DNA from: Ophthalmolycus amberensis
Taxonomy: Eukaryota > Chordata > Actinopteri > Perciformes > Zoarcidae
Length of the DNA: 64,000 nucleotides
Direction of reading: 5' to 3'
Assembly (NCBI GenBank): GCA_024529925.1
Contig: JAFEUB010001428.1
Location: 718,501 to 782,500, forward strand
How positions within the stretch are numbered: the first letter of the stretch is position 1; every line of letters starts with the position of its first letter. Positions 12,605 to 24,971 of the stretch are shown one piece after another. Under the pieces are notes generated by a model. The model was not told where the DNA came from and did no database searches. It saw nothing but the letters and a program-made list of their open reading frames with translations. Both the position numbers and the translations under genes were made by a program.

Positions 12605-13265
12605 AGCAGAACCGGAGGTTGTCGGACGATGCTACACTCTGATTGGCCAGTCTGCGATCGAGAGGCGGGGCTTAGCGAAGTGTCATTTGTTAGATGTTCT
12701 GGCTCTAGTCACTAAACTAAACAGTATTAAAAACATCCCTTCAGACAAAAGAAGCCATCTGTGTGAAACTGGAGTATAAATCGGAGGTTAACCCGTTAAT
12801 CTGGCTCCTCTGTGATGCCGATCACACAGTAGACGGGTCAACAGAGGAAAAGGAAACCTGAACAAAGTGTTCTCAGAGTGAAATGCCGGCAGCGCTGTGA
12901 TGCTGTAACAGGGCTTTCATGAGGAACAGTGCTGTCTGCTGTCACATAAACAGCTTTACAAAAAAACAAGTGCGCAGTCCTCCACATTCGTTCTGTAAAA
13001 TGAATCATCATTTCACCCTCTCACTCTAATCTGGCTTTATTCTCTCTGTTCCAGCAGTTTGGGTTTTTAACAAGAAAAATAAATAAATAAAGAATAAAAT
13101 CTAGAGACAAGGAAAGAACGCGAGGTTACTTCCTCCAGCGAGGAGACAAGAAGCAGGAACAGTTTGACCGTGTGGGAGTGTAGACGGTATTGTGCTTTCT
13201 GTTCTTCAGTGAATAGGGTTTTATCAAAGGGTTTATTCAGTCTAATCCAGGTGTAGACCTCAAAC

Positions 13266-13550
13266 AGTGAAGCCAATGCTTCATGTCTTAAACTTGCATT
13301 CTCTCTGGTGTCCACCAGGGGGCGACTCCTCTGGTTCTATAGAAGTCTATGAGAAAATTACTCTACTTCTCTCTTGATTTATTACCTCAGTAAACATTGT
13401 AAACATGAGTTTATGGTCTCAATCTCTAGTTTCAAGTCTTCTTCAATACAGCATGATGTTCATTTAGTACATTATGGTCCATTTAGAGTCAAACAGACCA
13501 TAAAGCAGGGGATGCTTTAGGGCGGGGCTTACTGTGATTGACAGGTCTCA
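13266..13550 (+). repeat. Dispersed repeat A, copy 3
   Basis: Includes the leader GTGAAGCCAATGCTTCATG, the CCACCAGGGGGCGACTCC block and the ACCATAAAGCAGGGGATGC block, ending in GATTGACAGGTCTC. Homologous to copies 1, 5 and 6. Confidence 0.92.
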
Positions 13551-13730
13551 AATGGATCAAGCATGGGGTGCATGGGGTAAAGTAGATGCCCCGCTACAGG
13601 AACAATGGATAGATATAAGAGGGAATCTACATGATGTAAAGAAATGTGCATTAATCAGGAGCCAAAACACAGACGAAGAACCCGGATTCAGTCGATCAAA
13701 TTGCAAGAATAATAGATATTTCAGATACTT

Positions 13731-13750
13731 GGGGGGGGGGGGGGGGGGGG
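13731..13750. repeat. Poly-G tract (about 20)
   Basis: An uninterrupted G run inside intergenic DNA. Such runs are recurrent in this window (also 39590, 39627, 42709, and as C at 9759 and 35094). Their assembled length is unreliable. Confidence 0.9.
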
Positions 13751-14089
13751 AATATGTCACAAATAAAATGTAGGAGGTGTTTGTGTGAATAATGAATCAA
13801 CAATCGCGTGAAGTGGGCGTAATTGACTATAAACCTTTCATAAACAGGTAAGAGTTAAATAAAACAAGATTAAGACTCAAAACATTTCCCACCAACACCT
13901 AACAAACCGTTACTGGAGTTTAAATGTTTCCACATACAACTGCTGAATATTACTTGGATTGTTTCAGCTCAACTTGCTCTCAAAAAGGATAATAACACAC
14001 CCAAGTTTTTTACAATTTATTATAGTTTCATAGTTTTTTTTCCCAACATTTCTTTGTGAAATAAAAGCATTGTACTCTGAATTTCTTCA

Positions 14090-14665
14090 ATCTAACGAGC
14101 AAATATTCAGATGTTTTATGAAAGTAAAAATCGTAATAGTACAGGATAAAAATACAAGTAAAAGTCCAGCATTCAAAATCGTACTTACGTAAAAGTACAA
14201 AAGTATCAGCATCAAAATATACATAAAGTATCAACAGTAAAAGTACTCATGTAGAATGGCCCATTGCAGGATTATCATATTATGGGATTTTAATTAATGT
14301 TTTAAAGTGTTCATCACTTGTTGCAGCTGGTAAATGTGGCGTTAATCTATAGTCATACATCATAAATTATTTTTATTATTAAAAAAACAAAACGGCATTA
14401 AATTCCTTGTATGTGTACAGATACTTGGCCAACAAAGCTGTTTCTGATTAGTTAATATATAATTTGTAATATTGACATAAATCTGTAAAGAAACTAAATA
14501 TATTAAATACATGTATGGGATTAAAAGGTACAATACTGCCCTGTGAGTGGTAATGGAGTAGAAGTATAAAGCAGCAGAAAATGGAAATACTCCAGTAAAG
14601 TACAAATACCTCAAAATTGTACTTCAGTACAGTACTTTAAATGTATGGTTACTTCCTACCACTGA
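14090..14665. repeat. Teleost AGTAC-rich dispersed repeat, copy 1
   Basis: Rich in AGTACTTTTAC-like words. It ends with TACTCCAGTAAAGTACAAAT, ACCTCAAAATTGTACTTC and TTACTTCCTACCACTG. Related sequence occurs at about 1850-2000, 33810-33960, 44100-44305 and 57715-57985. No coding potential. It resembles the very abundant short non-autonomous element seen throughout teleost genomes; I cannot assign a Repbase name. Confidence 0.75.
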
Positions 14666-16595
14666 TAAGGCCGGAAAAACAAGCAGTTAGAAACAAACCT
14701 CCAGGTTATCCAAACTTATTAAGAAGAGAACACTATATATTATAACTAATCAAAATAGGATTTGGCGCCATCCAGTGGTGAGTTTGCAGATTGCAACAAA
14801 CTGAAACTTCTACGTGGCAAACCAAAAAACAAAAACGTGGCCGTCTCCGTATGTAGAAATAAACTATTCTTATTTTGAGGTGATTATACACTAAAGAAAA
14901 CATACTTATATTATATACATTATTATATTCGACACACTGTCCCTTTAATTAAGGCAAAGTGACGCAAGAAACCCTCATTTTGTTCAAATCTAAATTCTAC
15001 ATTTTAAGTTTCACAGAAGACATGAGAATGTGGTCATTTCCGGGAACGTAAAACATTTTATTTATTTAAATAAGTAAATATACACATCAAACAATGCACA
15101 GCGCATTCTGGGAACAATTCAAAATAGAAAGCAGCTTTTTGACACAAGAAGCACAAAGAAGAGAAGAAGTTAATAAACGAGGAGCGAGCCTCCATCGCTT
15201 GAAGGGAAATGATTCGACACGTCTTGGTGCAAATAAGAACGTCGGTCCTCCTTCAGTCAGAGAAAAGCTTCGCACGTTCAGGCAAATGTACATCAAAGCT
15301 CCACTTCTGAATATACTGAGAGGTATTTACAAAGCAAACTAGTGACTGCAGACGTTTAGGATTATGTAATTTCTTTGAGCCAAAGATTACCTAACCGTCT
15401 AAATAATAACGTGAAGAAGAAAAGACGGCCGACTTCACACAAAGTGCAGGAAGTTCTTTGAAAACTCCGACAGCGTATGACACGTGTTTGTTGAGAGTAT
15501 TGAGGTGAAGAAAAGCCAGTGAAGCTGTGAGCGTCAGTGCAGCACAAAGCACACGTTACATAATCACACTGGCTCTGAAACCTTTGCTGTCAACTTCTAT
15601 TAAAAGTAAAAAAGCCGTTTCTACTGGAGGTCTGTTCACCCAAAATTACAAAAACATGTTTCACTTACTTACTTACTACTATGACGGCAAATTCAGATCA
15701 TTGTAGGTAAAAAAAAAGTTTAATTAATTAAAGAAAAATGTCTTAAAATAAAGTCGTAAATTGGCAAAATTGCAAGAAAAAAACCTCCCAAATGTCTGAG
15801 AAAAAACCCAAATAATTCACGGGAAAAATAATTCTCTGAGATTAAAGTCAAATTTGCCAGAAAATAAACAATTTTTAAATTTTGTTTTAATTTTGCTACG
15901 TCGGTTGGATCAACCTCATCACTCCACAGTCGTCCCCGCACATGGATGATGTACTCAAACTATACTTTTTAATACAAATTTAGAAATACTCATAATTTCC
16001 CCCCAGAGTCAGCATGTTATAAAAAGCATCCAGTCTTTGGAAACACTTTGTGTGAATCGGGACTATTTAGAAGAAATCAAAAATACTGACCCGAGTTTTA
16101 ATCTCGTAAATTTACCACTTTAATCTCAGAGAATATCAACGTTTGTTCTTGTTAATCCATCACTTAAATCTCAAAGAATAAATCTATTTATTCCTCAGAA
16201 TACCACCTCTCTCCCTCAGGTCTGTCATCCATGTTGTTGTTTTATAAACCACTAAAACAAAGTATTCTGGATGAACCGGCCCTTTAATGAGGACGAAAGC
16301 TCACAGCAGACATGTTGACTGGTCAAAGTAGGAAAAGCACTTGTGAAAATAACGACATTAATTAAAGATTTGTTGCGTTTAGCTGCTTCAGTGTCAGGTT
16401 CCTGGTTTTGTGCATACTGGCTCATACTGGGTCATACTGGGTCAGCTTACTGGGACACTTTAATACGACAGAGAGACATCTTTCATGTTTCTAGTAACAT
16501 CTGAGCTTTTCCTCAAAATCTATTGCGAGTCTTTTGTGTTCGACGGCTGCGGTGACATCACTGACTGAGAAGCAACTTATACTAAGGTTTCCACC

Positions 16596-16982
16596 TTAAA
16601 GAGACAGTTCACCCCAAAACAACAACAACATCTAGTTCCTCTTACCTGTAGTGTTATTTATCAGTTTAGATTGTTTTGGTTTGAGTTGTCTAGGTTTGTA
16701 AAGATGCCGACTTTCTCTCCAATATTATACGACAATAAATACCGGTACTCAAAAAACTCAACAGCAATGTCTGTTGTTGTATTTGTGGAAGGAGACGTTG
16801 ATGTTGACTTTTTCAAATGTAAGAACTGGAAGTCTGTCCATGTCTCAACAAGGTCTGATTATCTTGAATACCCGGGTCATGGTTTCTGGAAACAGACACA
16901 ATCTAGACTGATAAAAAGCACAACGAGTAAGAGGAAAACTAGGTGCGTCTTTAAATCATTTTGGGGTGAACTGTCCCTTTAA
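16596..16982. mobile_element. TTAA-flanked MITE, copy 1
   Basis: Inverted termini: TTAAAGAGACAGTTCACCCC at the left and GGGGTGAACTGTCCCTTTAA at the right. The interior shares TAGATTGTTTTGGT and TCTCTCCAATAT with copies at 36245 and 37930. There is no transposase frame, so it is non-autonomous. TTAA at both borders suggests TTAA target-site specificity (piggyBac-like), which is inference. Confidence 0.88.
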
Positions 16983-18090
16983 GAGAGCAGCACAGTTTAA
17001 ATCAGTCTAAACCTAAACGTCAACACACTGAGCAGAGGAGCAGATGTGGATTTTGCCCGGTTAGCTTCTTCCCTTGTCTTTATGCTAAGCTAAGCTAACC
17101 AGCTGCCGGCTGAAGCTTCATATTTACCGAGCACACATTCAGAGCGGTGATGCTCTTCTCATCTAACTCTGCCACAGTCGGCATGAATTCCCAAAAAAGT
17201 CTAAAACCCTGCAGTGAGGTGGCTCTCAGTGGGTGGACGCCATGTCACACGTGGGTCAGTGATGTCCTAAAAACACACAACACACACCTGCGTCGTTACG
17301 ACGTCTGAAGTTTCAGCCCACAGACTTCAGAAGTTTTATAATCCGAGTGATTCAGTGACCGTTTAACCCTTTCAAATGTCACAGAGAGACAGACGTGCTG
17401 TTATTAAGAGAAGACATTTACATAAATTACCAGAAACAAGCTTTTAAACGAGGCTCAGGAAGAAGAAGAAAAGCTGCGGTGTCACTAAAGCAGAATGTTT
17501 GAGGAGTGACTAATAGAGCAGACATAAGTGAGGAGGTGTGGAGACTCGAAGCCCAGACAGTCTGAGCTAAACATCAACAGCAGGCCGTTATAAAACACTC
17601 TCATTGAGAGAGTGTGCACAGTTCATCCTCAGACTCTCGCTGTAGGCTGTAGACTGTAGACTGGATGTATAACTGCATGTATACGGTGAGAAGGTGTGCT
17701 GATTAAAGACCCTGGAGCTCAGGTGAAATGTACTGGTTCATGTTTTAGAGATCCAGTTGTGTATTGTTTTTTTTAACTGACCATGAAAGAACCGACAGTA
17801 ACGTTCACCCCTTATCATAAACATAATGCAACGTCGAGACATACGGAGAAAGTCCAGTTTGAAAAGGTGAAATGTTGGTCCTCTTAAAGGGCCAGTACCA
17901 CAGTATTCACACAGACACTATGTCATCACAACATCCATCTGAATTACTGGCCGTCATTATCTCTTCTGTCATGAAACTCTGAAAAATATTCAGGACAACA
18001 AGAAAAAAAGCAGGTTGAGTCGATGCATCTCCTTCAGTTCGACTTCATGCATAATAAGCAGTTTCTACTCTACACATGTGTGTAACACAG

Positions 18091-18091
<1 letters not shown>

Positions 18092-18121
<30 letters not shown>
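18092..18121. repeat. (GT)n in trim37 3' UTR
   Basis: About 15 GT units on the plus strand, 45 bases past the trim37 stop codon. In the transcript it is a CA repeat, a known type of hnRNP L binding site. Confidence 0.9.
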
Positions 18122-18123
<2 letters not shown>

Positions 18124-18165
18124 GTCTCCGGGCCGCTGAGGAGAAAGCAGTGGGTTTTTTTTTTT

Positions 18166-19920
18166 TCACCTGTCAGCATGTAGACTCATGTCGTCAGACA
18201 GAAGCTGCTCTCCTGTGAGAAGGAAGAGGACACAAATGTGTTCGTGCAAACATTTAAATCCACATGTGAGGTGGATGTCACAATAAAACACCTGCATGCT
18301 CCCAAAAGGGTCGAATGAATCTATTCATTTATTCCAACACACTGTATTATACGCCGGAGGTAATACTTTTCATATTAACAACGGATCACTTGGTATTTAT
18401 AAAGAGGGGGGGGGCCTGTGAACCCACTGAGAATACATTGTAGTTTCTGCTCTCCGCAGTGAAGAAGAAAACTAGGCGCTGCTGCTGCTGCTGATATTCA
18501 ACCTTCGTTTCTTTATAATGCATTTAATACTTTACTTGTTTCTTTACAGGGTTAGTATAAAGGTAATAAAGTAGTCCATGAACATGAGATATGAGTTTAA
18601 GGATAATTATAATCCCTCCTCGTCATTGTTGAGGTTGGTTTATGGCTTTTTGTACGTCTGATTTACACTCGTCGTCTTTTGGATTCTCCGCAGTAGATTT
18701 AGTGTGTACGTCCTCTGGTGTTTCGGAGAGTAATGCAACGCCATCGTGCGTGCTCGGAGCTTGCACGCCGTCTGCGGAGGCTCGAGCTACTGCGCCAAGC
18801 GAGAGTATAAACAGAAGCTTTAACAACCCGATTCAGCTCCTGGACGAGGGGAGGAAAAGCTAAATGAGGCAAAGTGCAACAGGAACAGACTTCGTGAACT
18901 CATCTTATTCTTTGACAGAACTATGGCGCTTCCACATTGAATCATTTTCTAATCTTTCCTCCGTTTTAGAGATTAACGCCCGCTTCACAAAAGTTGCAGA
19001 TTTTCTTGAAAGTAGGTAAAATATTGCTCTAAATTGTTGATGGAAACCTGACCAGAGTTGTGATTGTTTTCCTGGCGCGCACCTTTACCGGTTAACTCAC
19101 TCTCACTGCATTTCATTTTCTGGCAGCTCGGCCTCAATGTGGGCTTTGGATCCCGAATTTAGACACTGAAGCTGTCGCAGCGCACTCAGAGATTTATCCA
19201 CGTTTGACTGACGATTGTCGTGTTTTGTTTGAGGGAACAGCCCAAAACGTCAAAGCGGCTTGAGACGCAGCATCAATGGCCAAACCGCGATGGATACGTT
19301 GCTTTTTTTCACCGCGGTAAGAAATAAAAATCCGTCACAATCTCAGTAATCGTGAGCGAGCTGGTTACCTGAGCAGGGAGGAGTCTGGTTGTCGTAGCGA
19401 GAGTTGCTGCTCTGCAGAGCTTCGTCCTCGGTGTCGCTGTCGCTGCTCGTTGCTGCAACCAGGACGGACGGCAACTGATCTACAGATAAGACGGGACGGG
19501 ACTATCAGAGCTGTACAAACATTCTCTTTAACATTATGTAGGAATACAATACAGGTTTAGAACCAAGTGGAGCACAGTATCGTCCTCCAGCTTCCTCACA
19601 GATGTTCAAATGATGATCTAATAATCCTCCACATTCCAGATGTGGTAACTTCTGTTCATCGGTTGCAAAAACTCTAATATACACCCAATGGTCTGGATGC
19701 AGCAGGACATCCTGGTATAGGATTTAAAATACTACCCCTGACTTTGGGACATACTAAATCTTTTTGTTGGCGTCGTTATCAGAACACACAGCAGACCTTC
19801 TTTTGACGGAGCAGAGGGTCCCTCCAGCAGGGGATGATGGGAGTTCACCGAGCTCTCGGACTCACACTCCAACATGGCTGCCCTGTAAGGTAGAGAGAGG
19901 AGGAGTCTCAGAGAGGCAGA

Positions 19921-19956
<36 letters not shown>

Positions 19957-22900
19957 GAAGTGTATGACGGGTCTCCCGAACACACACCCGAGGGTCCTGC
20001 TCTTGCCGCCGGTCATGTAGCTCGACCCCCCCAGGGAGAAGATGTCATCCCGGGGCCCCGAGGGCCCGAACAGCTGCTGCTGCTGCTGCTTGGAGGTGGA
20101 GGCCTGCTGCTCTGATGAGGAGCCGCCGTGAGACACGGGGGGCCCCTGGGGGCCGTCAGCCTTCAGCGCTCCTGAAGCAGAGACGGGAAAAAAACATGAG
20201 TTTAAGTTGATTTGTTTTTAAAGTTCGATAATTTTTTGAACCATTTTTTGAAGGCGTGTTGGCTCATGTACTCAATAAGTCTTTACTGCTGCTGCTTTAT
20301 GAACAATATCAATTCTAATCCTGATTCTATACGTGTTTTTAGTCAAGTAGAAGAGCAGAGTATTGATAAGAGTAGCTTCTACCGGTAGTTGTAATAAAAT
20401 CTCACGAAGACAAAATATGGAGAAACCAGGAGGATCAGTAAGAGGACCACCGACCCTCTGCAGCTCCCAGCCCGTCTTTGAGATGCAGGCTGAGCTCTGT
20501 GGACACGTCTGGTCCTCTCAGGTCCTTCTCCAGCTCCTCTGGACTCCTCCTCTTCATCACCAGAGAGCTGCTGCTGCTGTCCAGGACAGGAGACAGAGAC
20601 TTCCTGGCTGCACACAGGACAAAAATAGAGACAAATATGTAATTATCTTAAATCTTATATCTTGACGTCCTTCTACCACTTCACGTCCTCCTACCACTTC
20701 ACGTCCTCCAACCACTTCACGTCCTCCAACCACTTCACGTCCTCCAACCACTTCACGTCCTCCAACCACTTCACGTCCTCCAACCACTTCACGTCCTCCA
20801 ACCACTTCACGTCCTCCTACCACTTCACGTCCTCCTACCACTTCACGTCCTCCTACCACTTCACGTCCTCCAACCACTTCACGTCCTCCAACCACTTCAC
20901 GTCCTCCAACCACTTCACGTCCTCCAACCACTTCACGTCCTCCTACCACTTCACGTCCTCCTACCACTTCACGTCCTCCTACCACTTCACGTCCTCCTAC
21001 CACTTCACGTCCTCCTACCACTTCACGTCCTCCTACCACTTCACGTCCTCCTACCACTTCACGTCCTCCTACCACTTCACGTCCTCCTACCACTTCACGT
21101 CCTCCTACCACTTCACGTCCTCCTACCACTTCACGTCCTCCTACCACTTCACGTCCTCCTACCACTTCACGTCCTCCTACCACTTCACGTCCTCCTACCA
21201 CTTCACGTCCTTCTACCACTTTCCGTCCTACTACCTGCCGTCTTCGTACTTTTCGTCTACTACTTCCTGTTGTCTCACTCGGGATTTCCACCTTGTGTTG
21301 ATGAAGTAAGTAAGAGTGACTCTTGACTCTGGAGCTTATAAGCGTCCTAACATCATCCTCAGCAGCGTATCAGTCCTCACCAGGGCGACAGGGTCTGGAC
21401 CGAGCTGCAGCTGCTCTCCCCAGCAGGTCCATCTCACCCGGCTTACGACAAGCGGACAGCTCGGAGTCAGCGTGGTGGGAGGGCGCCTCCTCCACACCGA
21501 ACCCCCCCGACGGGCCGGGCCAGGGCTCTCCGCTCCCCCGGGCCTCCAGCACTTGACTCTTCGCATCGGACATCTTGCTGCGGACCTCGGCCATCTGAGC
21601 CTTGAGGCGGATCAGGACCCCCGAGTCTGGAGCCGAGCGTCGCACCGCCTGAGGCCGCCGCTCTCGGTCCTTCCTGGAGTGAGGATGAGCTGGACGGAGG
21701 ACAAGAAACGAATCCTTTAGAGAAACTTCATTCTTGATGCATCACGATGTATTGGTGCTTAATCTTCTACATCACTGTTCATGGCTACTTTTTCCAGCTA
21801 TTAATTAATACAAGCAGTCAAAATACATCTGAACTCCCTCTTTATCTAAGGATGAGAGGAGAAGCGTAGAGGACAGAGGAGAGGAGAGAAGAGAAGAAGA
21901 GGAGAGAAGAGAAGAGAAGAGAAGAGAAGAGAAGAGAAGAGAAGAGAAGAGAAGAGAAGAGAAGAGAAAGATTAGAGGAGACAGGAGAGGAAAGGAGATG
22001 AGAGAAAGAGGAAAGAAGAGAGGAGAGAAGATAAGAGAAGAAGAGAGAAAAGAAAGGAGAGAAGAGAGAGATTAGAGGATAGAAGAGAGGAAAGGAGATG
22101 ACAGTAAGCGGAAAGAAGAGAGGAGAGAGATGGGGGGAGGAAAGGAGGATACGAGAGAAGGAGAAGAGAGAAAGAGGAGAGGAAATTAAATAAAAAGGAG
22201 CCGAAATTCATGGACAGGAAATGAAAGGGAAGGTGTGGAGGGATGAGGAGAAGAAATTAAAGGAAAGGAAAGAAAATGAGGAGGAGAAAAGGAAAGGAGG
22301 CGAAAGGAGAGAAATGGAATGCAGACCTTGGCTGTGCAGCAGAGACACAGGAGGCCGAGGCTGGAGGCCCCACAGAGACTCGACGCTGCGGCGCTCCTTC
22401 AGATCCAGCAGCTGGATCAGGATCACCGGGTCGATCTCCAGGAGGCTGCTGCTGCTTCCTGGACCGGCGGCTCCGCACGCCGCCGCTCCGACACCGCGAG
22501 CGCTGCGATGTGAGGAACGCACGGCGGAGCCGGATCCTCCTGCAGGAAGAGGAGAGTTCATAAAGGTTTATATTCTGTGTGGATGGCTTGTAATAATCCA
22601 CAGAGAAAGGAATAATAGCAGAAAAGCAGAACTTCCAAAAAATCACGACACACACACACACACACACACAAACCCCCCCACACATGTACACACACACACC
22701 AAGTGTTTCTATATCAAAGCGGGTTCAGTGCAACAACAATGACTCATCGTCCTCTTCGTGCCTTTCAACACCAACACAGTGAAACACTGAGCGAGCTGCT
22801 CACCATCGCATCGCTGCGTTCTGCTTGTGCAGCTGCCAGACAACACAAAGATTTGATTCCCTAAATTCTCAAATAGCGGTCGAGGCTTTTATTTCCCCTC

Positions 22901-24682
22901 AGAGGCCGTTATTTGAGGCAGGACATTAAATATCTGATGGTTACGGCTTCACTAACGTTAAGGATTGGTTTGGTCTTCTTCGTCTGGATATCTTTGGGGT
23001 TTTCTTACTATTTAATCTCTGATTTTACAGACAAAATGATTAAATATTTGGTATATTAAACCGTAGTGAAAGTAATCTTTAATCGCAGCCCTACTGCAAG
23101 AGTGACAAAAGAGTGAAGCCGATGCGGAAGTGTCCTAAAAACCTGCATTCTCTCTACTGACCAGCAGGGGGCGACTCCTCTGGTTGTATAGAAGTCTTTG
23201 AGAAAATGACTCTACTCGGTTATGTGGACGTGAAAAGTTCAAACTTTCCACTGAATTGTGAGGATAAACATCTGCTAACGAACAGAGACGGGTCTCCTCT
23301 CACCTCCTCCTGACACAAACAGGGTTGAAATGATCAACTGTGGTATTTTATCTACAATAAATAATATATTTGTTTATGAGTTATACCTGCTACTCCAGCC
23401 AAGTCATCAGGAAGCTCTCCTTCTTCTGTCTCCAGGTTCCCAATGAACTCTACATCGTTCTCTCCAGACCTGTGCAGATACAGACGGATGTAATCATTTA
23501 CAAAATATTCTCTACATTGTTCTCAGCGGCGTGGTCTAGCAGCAATCTGACAGCACCATTAATTACATTAATATAACCACAATATCACACGTATGCGAGC
23601 ATGCATCTTCTTACAATACGCTACAACAATGCGGTGAAACATAGCGTCTACAATAAAGTCTACATCATTCTCTCCAGTTCTCATCACTGCTGTATATTGT
23701 TTGCTAAATAATTAGAGAATAATTAGAGAGTCACGACAAAGTGCGTGAATGATTAGAGTGTCGGGGTCGTTTCTTTGAGCTCACATGGTCTCCTCGTCGA
23801 TGTCGTTCTCCTCCGTGTTGCTGGTCGCCGTTGAGCTCCCCGAGGTGCTGCTGCCGTCCAGCGGGTTCACCTCCTCCTCCGTCAGACAGTCCACCTCCAG
23901 GTCACCGTCGGACAGCTCCTGAACACACAGGCACCGACATCACACCCAGGTTGTGTGGTGGAGATTTCTTTTTTTTAAAGGACCGTTTAAAATGTCACGA
24001 ACGGATCGGGATACGGATGAGGGTCACATCCAATCCTCAGTTTTATTCATCACTTTTCTTGCTTGTTTCTCTGAACATTGAGCCGCTGCAACAATTAAAT
24101 TTCCCCCGATGTGGGCTCAATAAAGCTTCTTATCTCATCTACAAACGTCCCGTTACACGTCTATCCAAACAGCAGCTTCAAGTCATTGAGCTACAGAAGA
24201 GAATTGCATTCAAGATCTTATATCGTAATTATGAGACATTTTTCTTGCAATCATTGAAGCCCCAAAAATGGTGTCCGGGACGGACCAAATTCTACAAAAC
24301 ACCATTAAAGTGAAGTGAGTTCTCAGAGCAAAACAAAATGGGATCAGACTCTATCCCAAGGACTTGGACGTCCCTACGTTTTGATAAATCAACAAAGAAT
24401 TCTGTGAAAGCCCTTTCAGTATGTTCCGTCCTCACATTAGAGTCGTCCTGCTGCGTCCTCTCTTCTTCTTCTTGGACTTTTTTCGCGTTGGTCAAAGCGT
24501 CGCTCTTCACCGAGCGAGGGTCTCTCTCAGAGGCCGTGGTTCCCCCAGAGAGCCTCATATCGGGGGGAGAGGAGCTGCGTGACGTCTGGCGGTGAAACAG
24601 CTCGATGGCCAACCTCTGAAATAATAAAAAAACACATTAAATAAACAGTTTCTCACTTTGAAGGTCTGGAAACTCCCCTGGA

Positions 24683-24726
<44 letters not shown>

Positions 24727-24930
24727 TACCTCTTTGAGGTTGCTGATCTGCTGGATGTAGCCACTCTGGGCCGACTCCAGCTGGCTGATGTACCAGTACT
24801 GATCCCTGCACTTCTGGAAGAAGGTGGGAGAGCGAACCTGGTAGCTGTGCAGCACAAACACGGAAAAAACACCTCCGTTGAGCTTCGACAATCAGACGAC
24901 CAGCATGATGGACACGGAGTGGTGATGATG

Positions 24931-24971
<41 letters not shown>

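Larger units (their letters stand above)
14666..18165. other. trim37 downstream / possible long 3' UTR, no coding gene seen
   Basis: The trim37 stop codon is at 18166-18168, so its 3' UTR extends leftward from there. A candidate AATAAA on the minus strand lies near 15058 (TTTATTTATT on the plus strand), which would give a 3.1-kb UTR; closer signals are not obvious. The stretch also holds a TTAA MITE (16596-16982) and a fragment of a widespread fish repeat at 17050-17170 (ATGCTAAGCTAAGCTAACCA). An 82-codon open frame at 15094-15342 shows no recognisable domain. Confidence 0.5.

Noticed and set aside
15094..15342. An 82-codon open frame downstream of trim37.
   Set aside because: No recognisable domain, no splice context, and an equal-sized frame on the other strand.
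20667..21232. Regular direct repeats considered as a CRISPR-like array.
   Set aside because: There are no unique spacers; units are directly adjacent, and the context is a vertebrate intron.
20557..21309. Long open frames on both strands (GREVVG and HFTSSY repeats) that look like repetitive proteins.
   Set aside because: They are translations of the 18-bp minisatellite, whose unit is divisible by three; they lie in a trim37 intron.
21660..21680. Acceptor at CTCCAG near 21675 for the trim37 exon.
   Set aside because: It gives an early stop in phase; the acceptor 14 bases upstream restores frame and adds the conserved HSRKDRE stretch.
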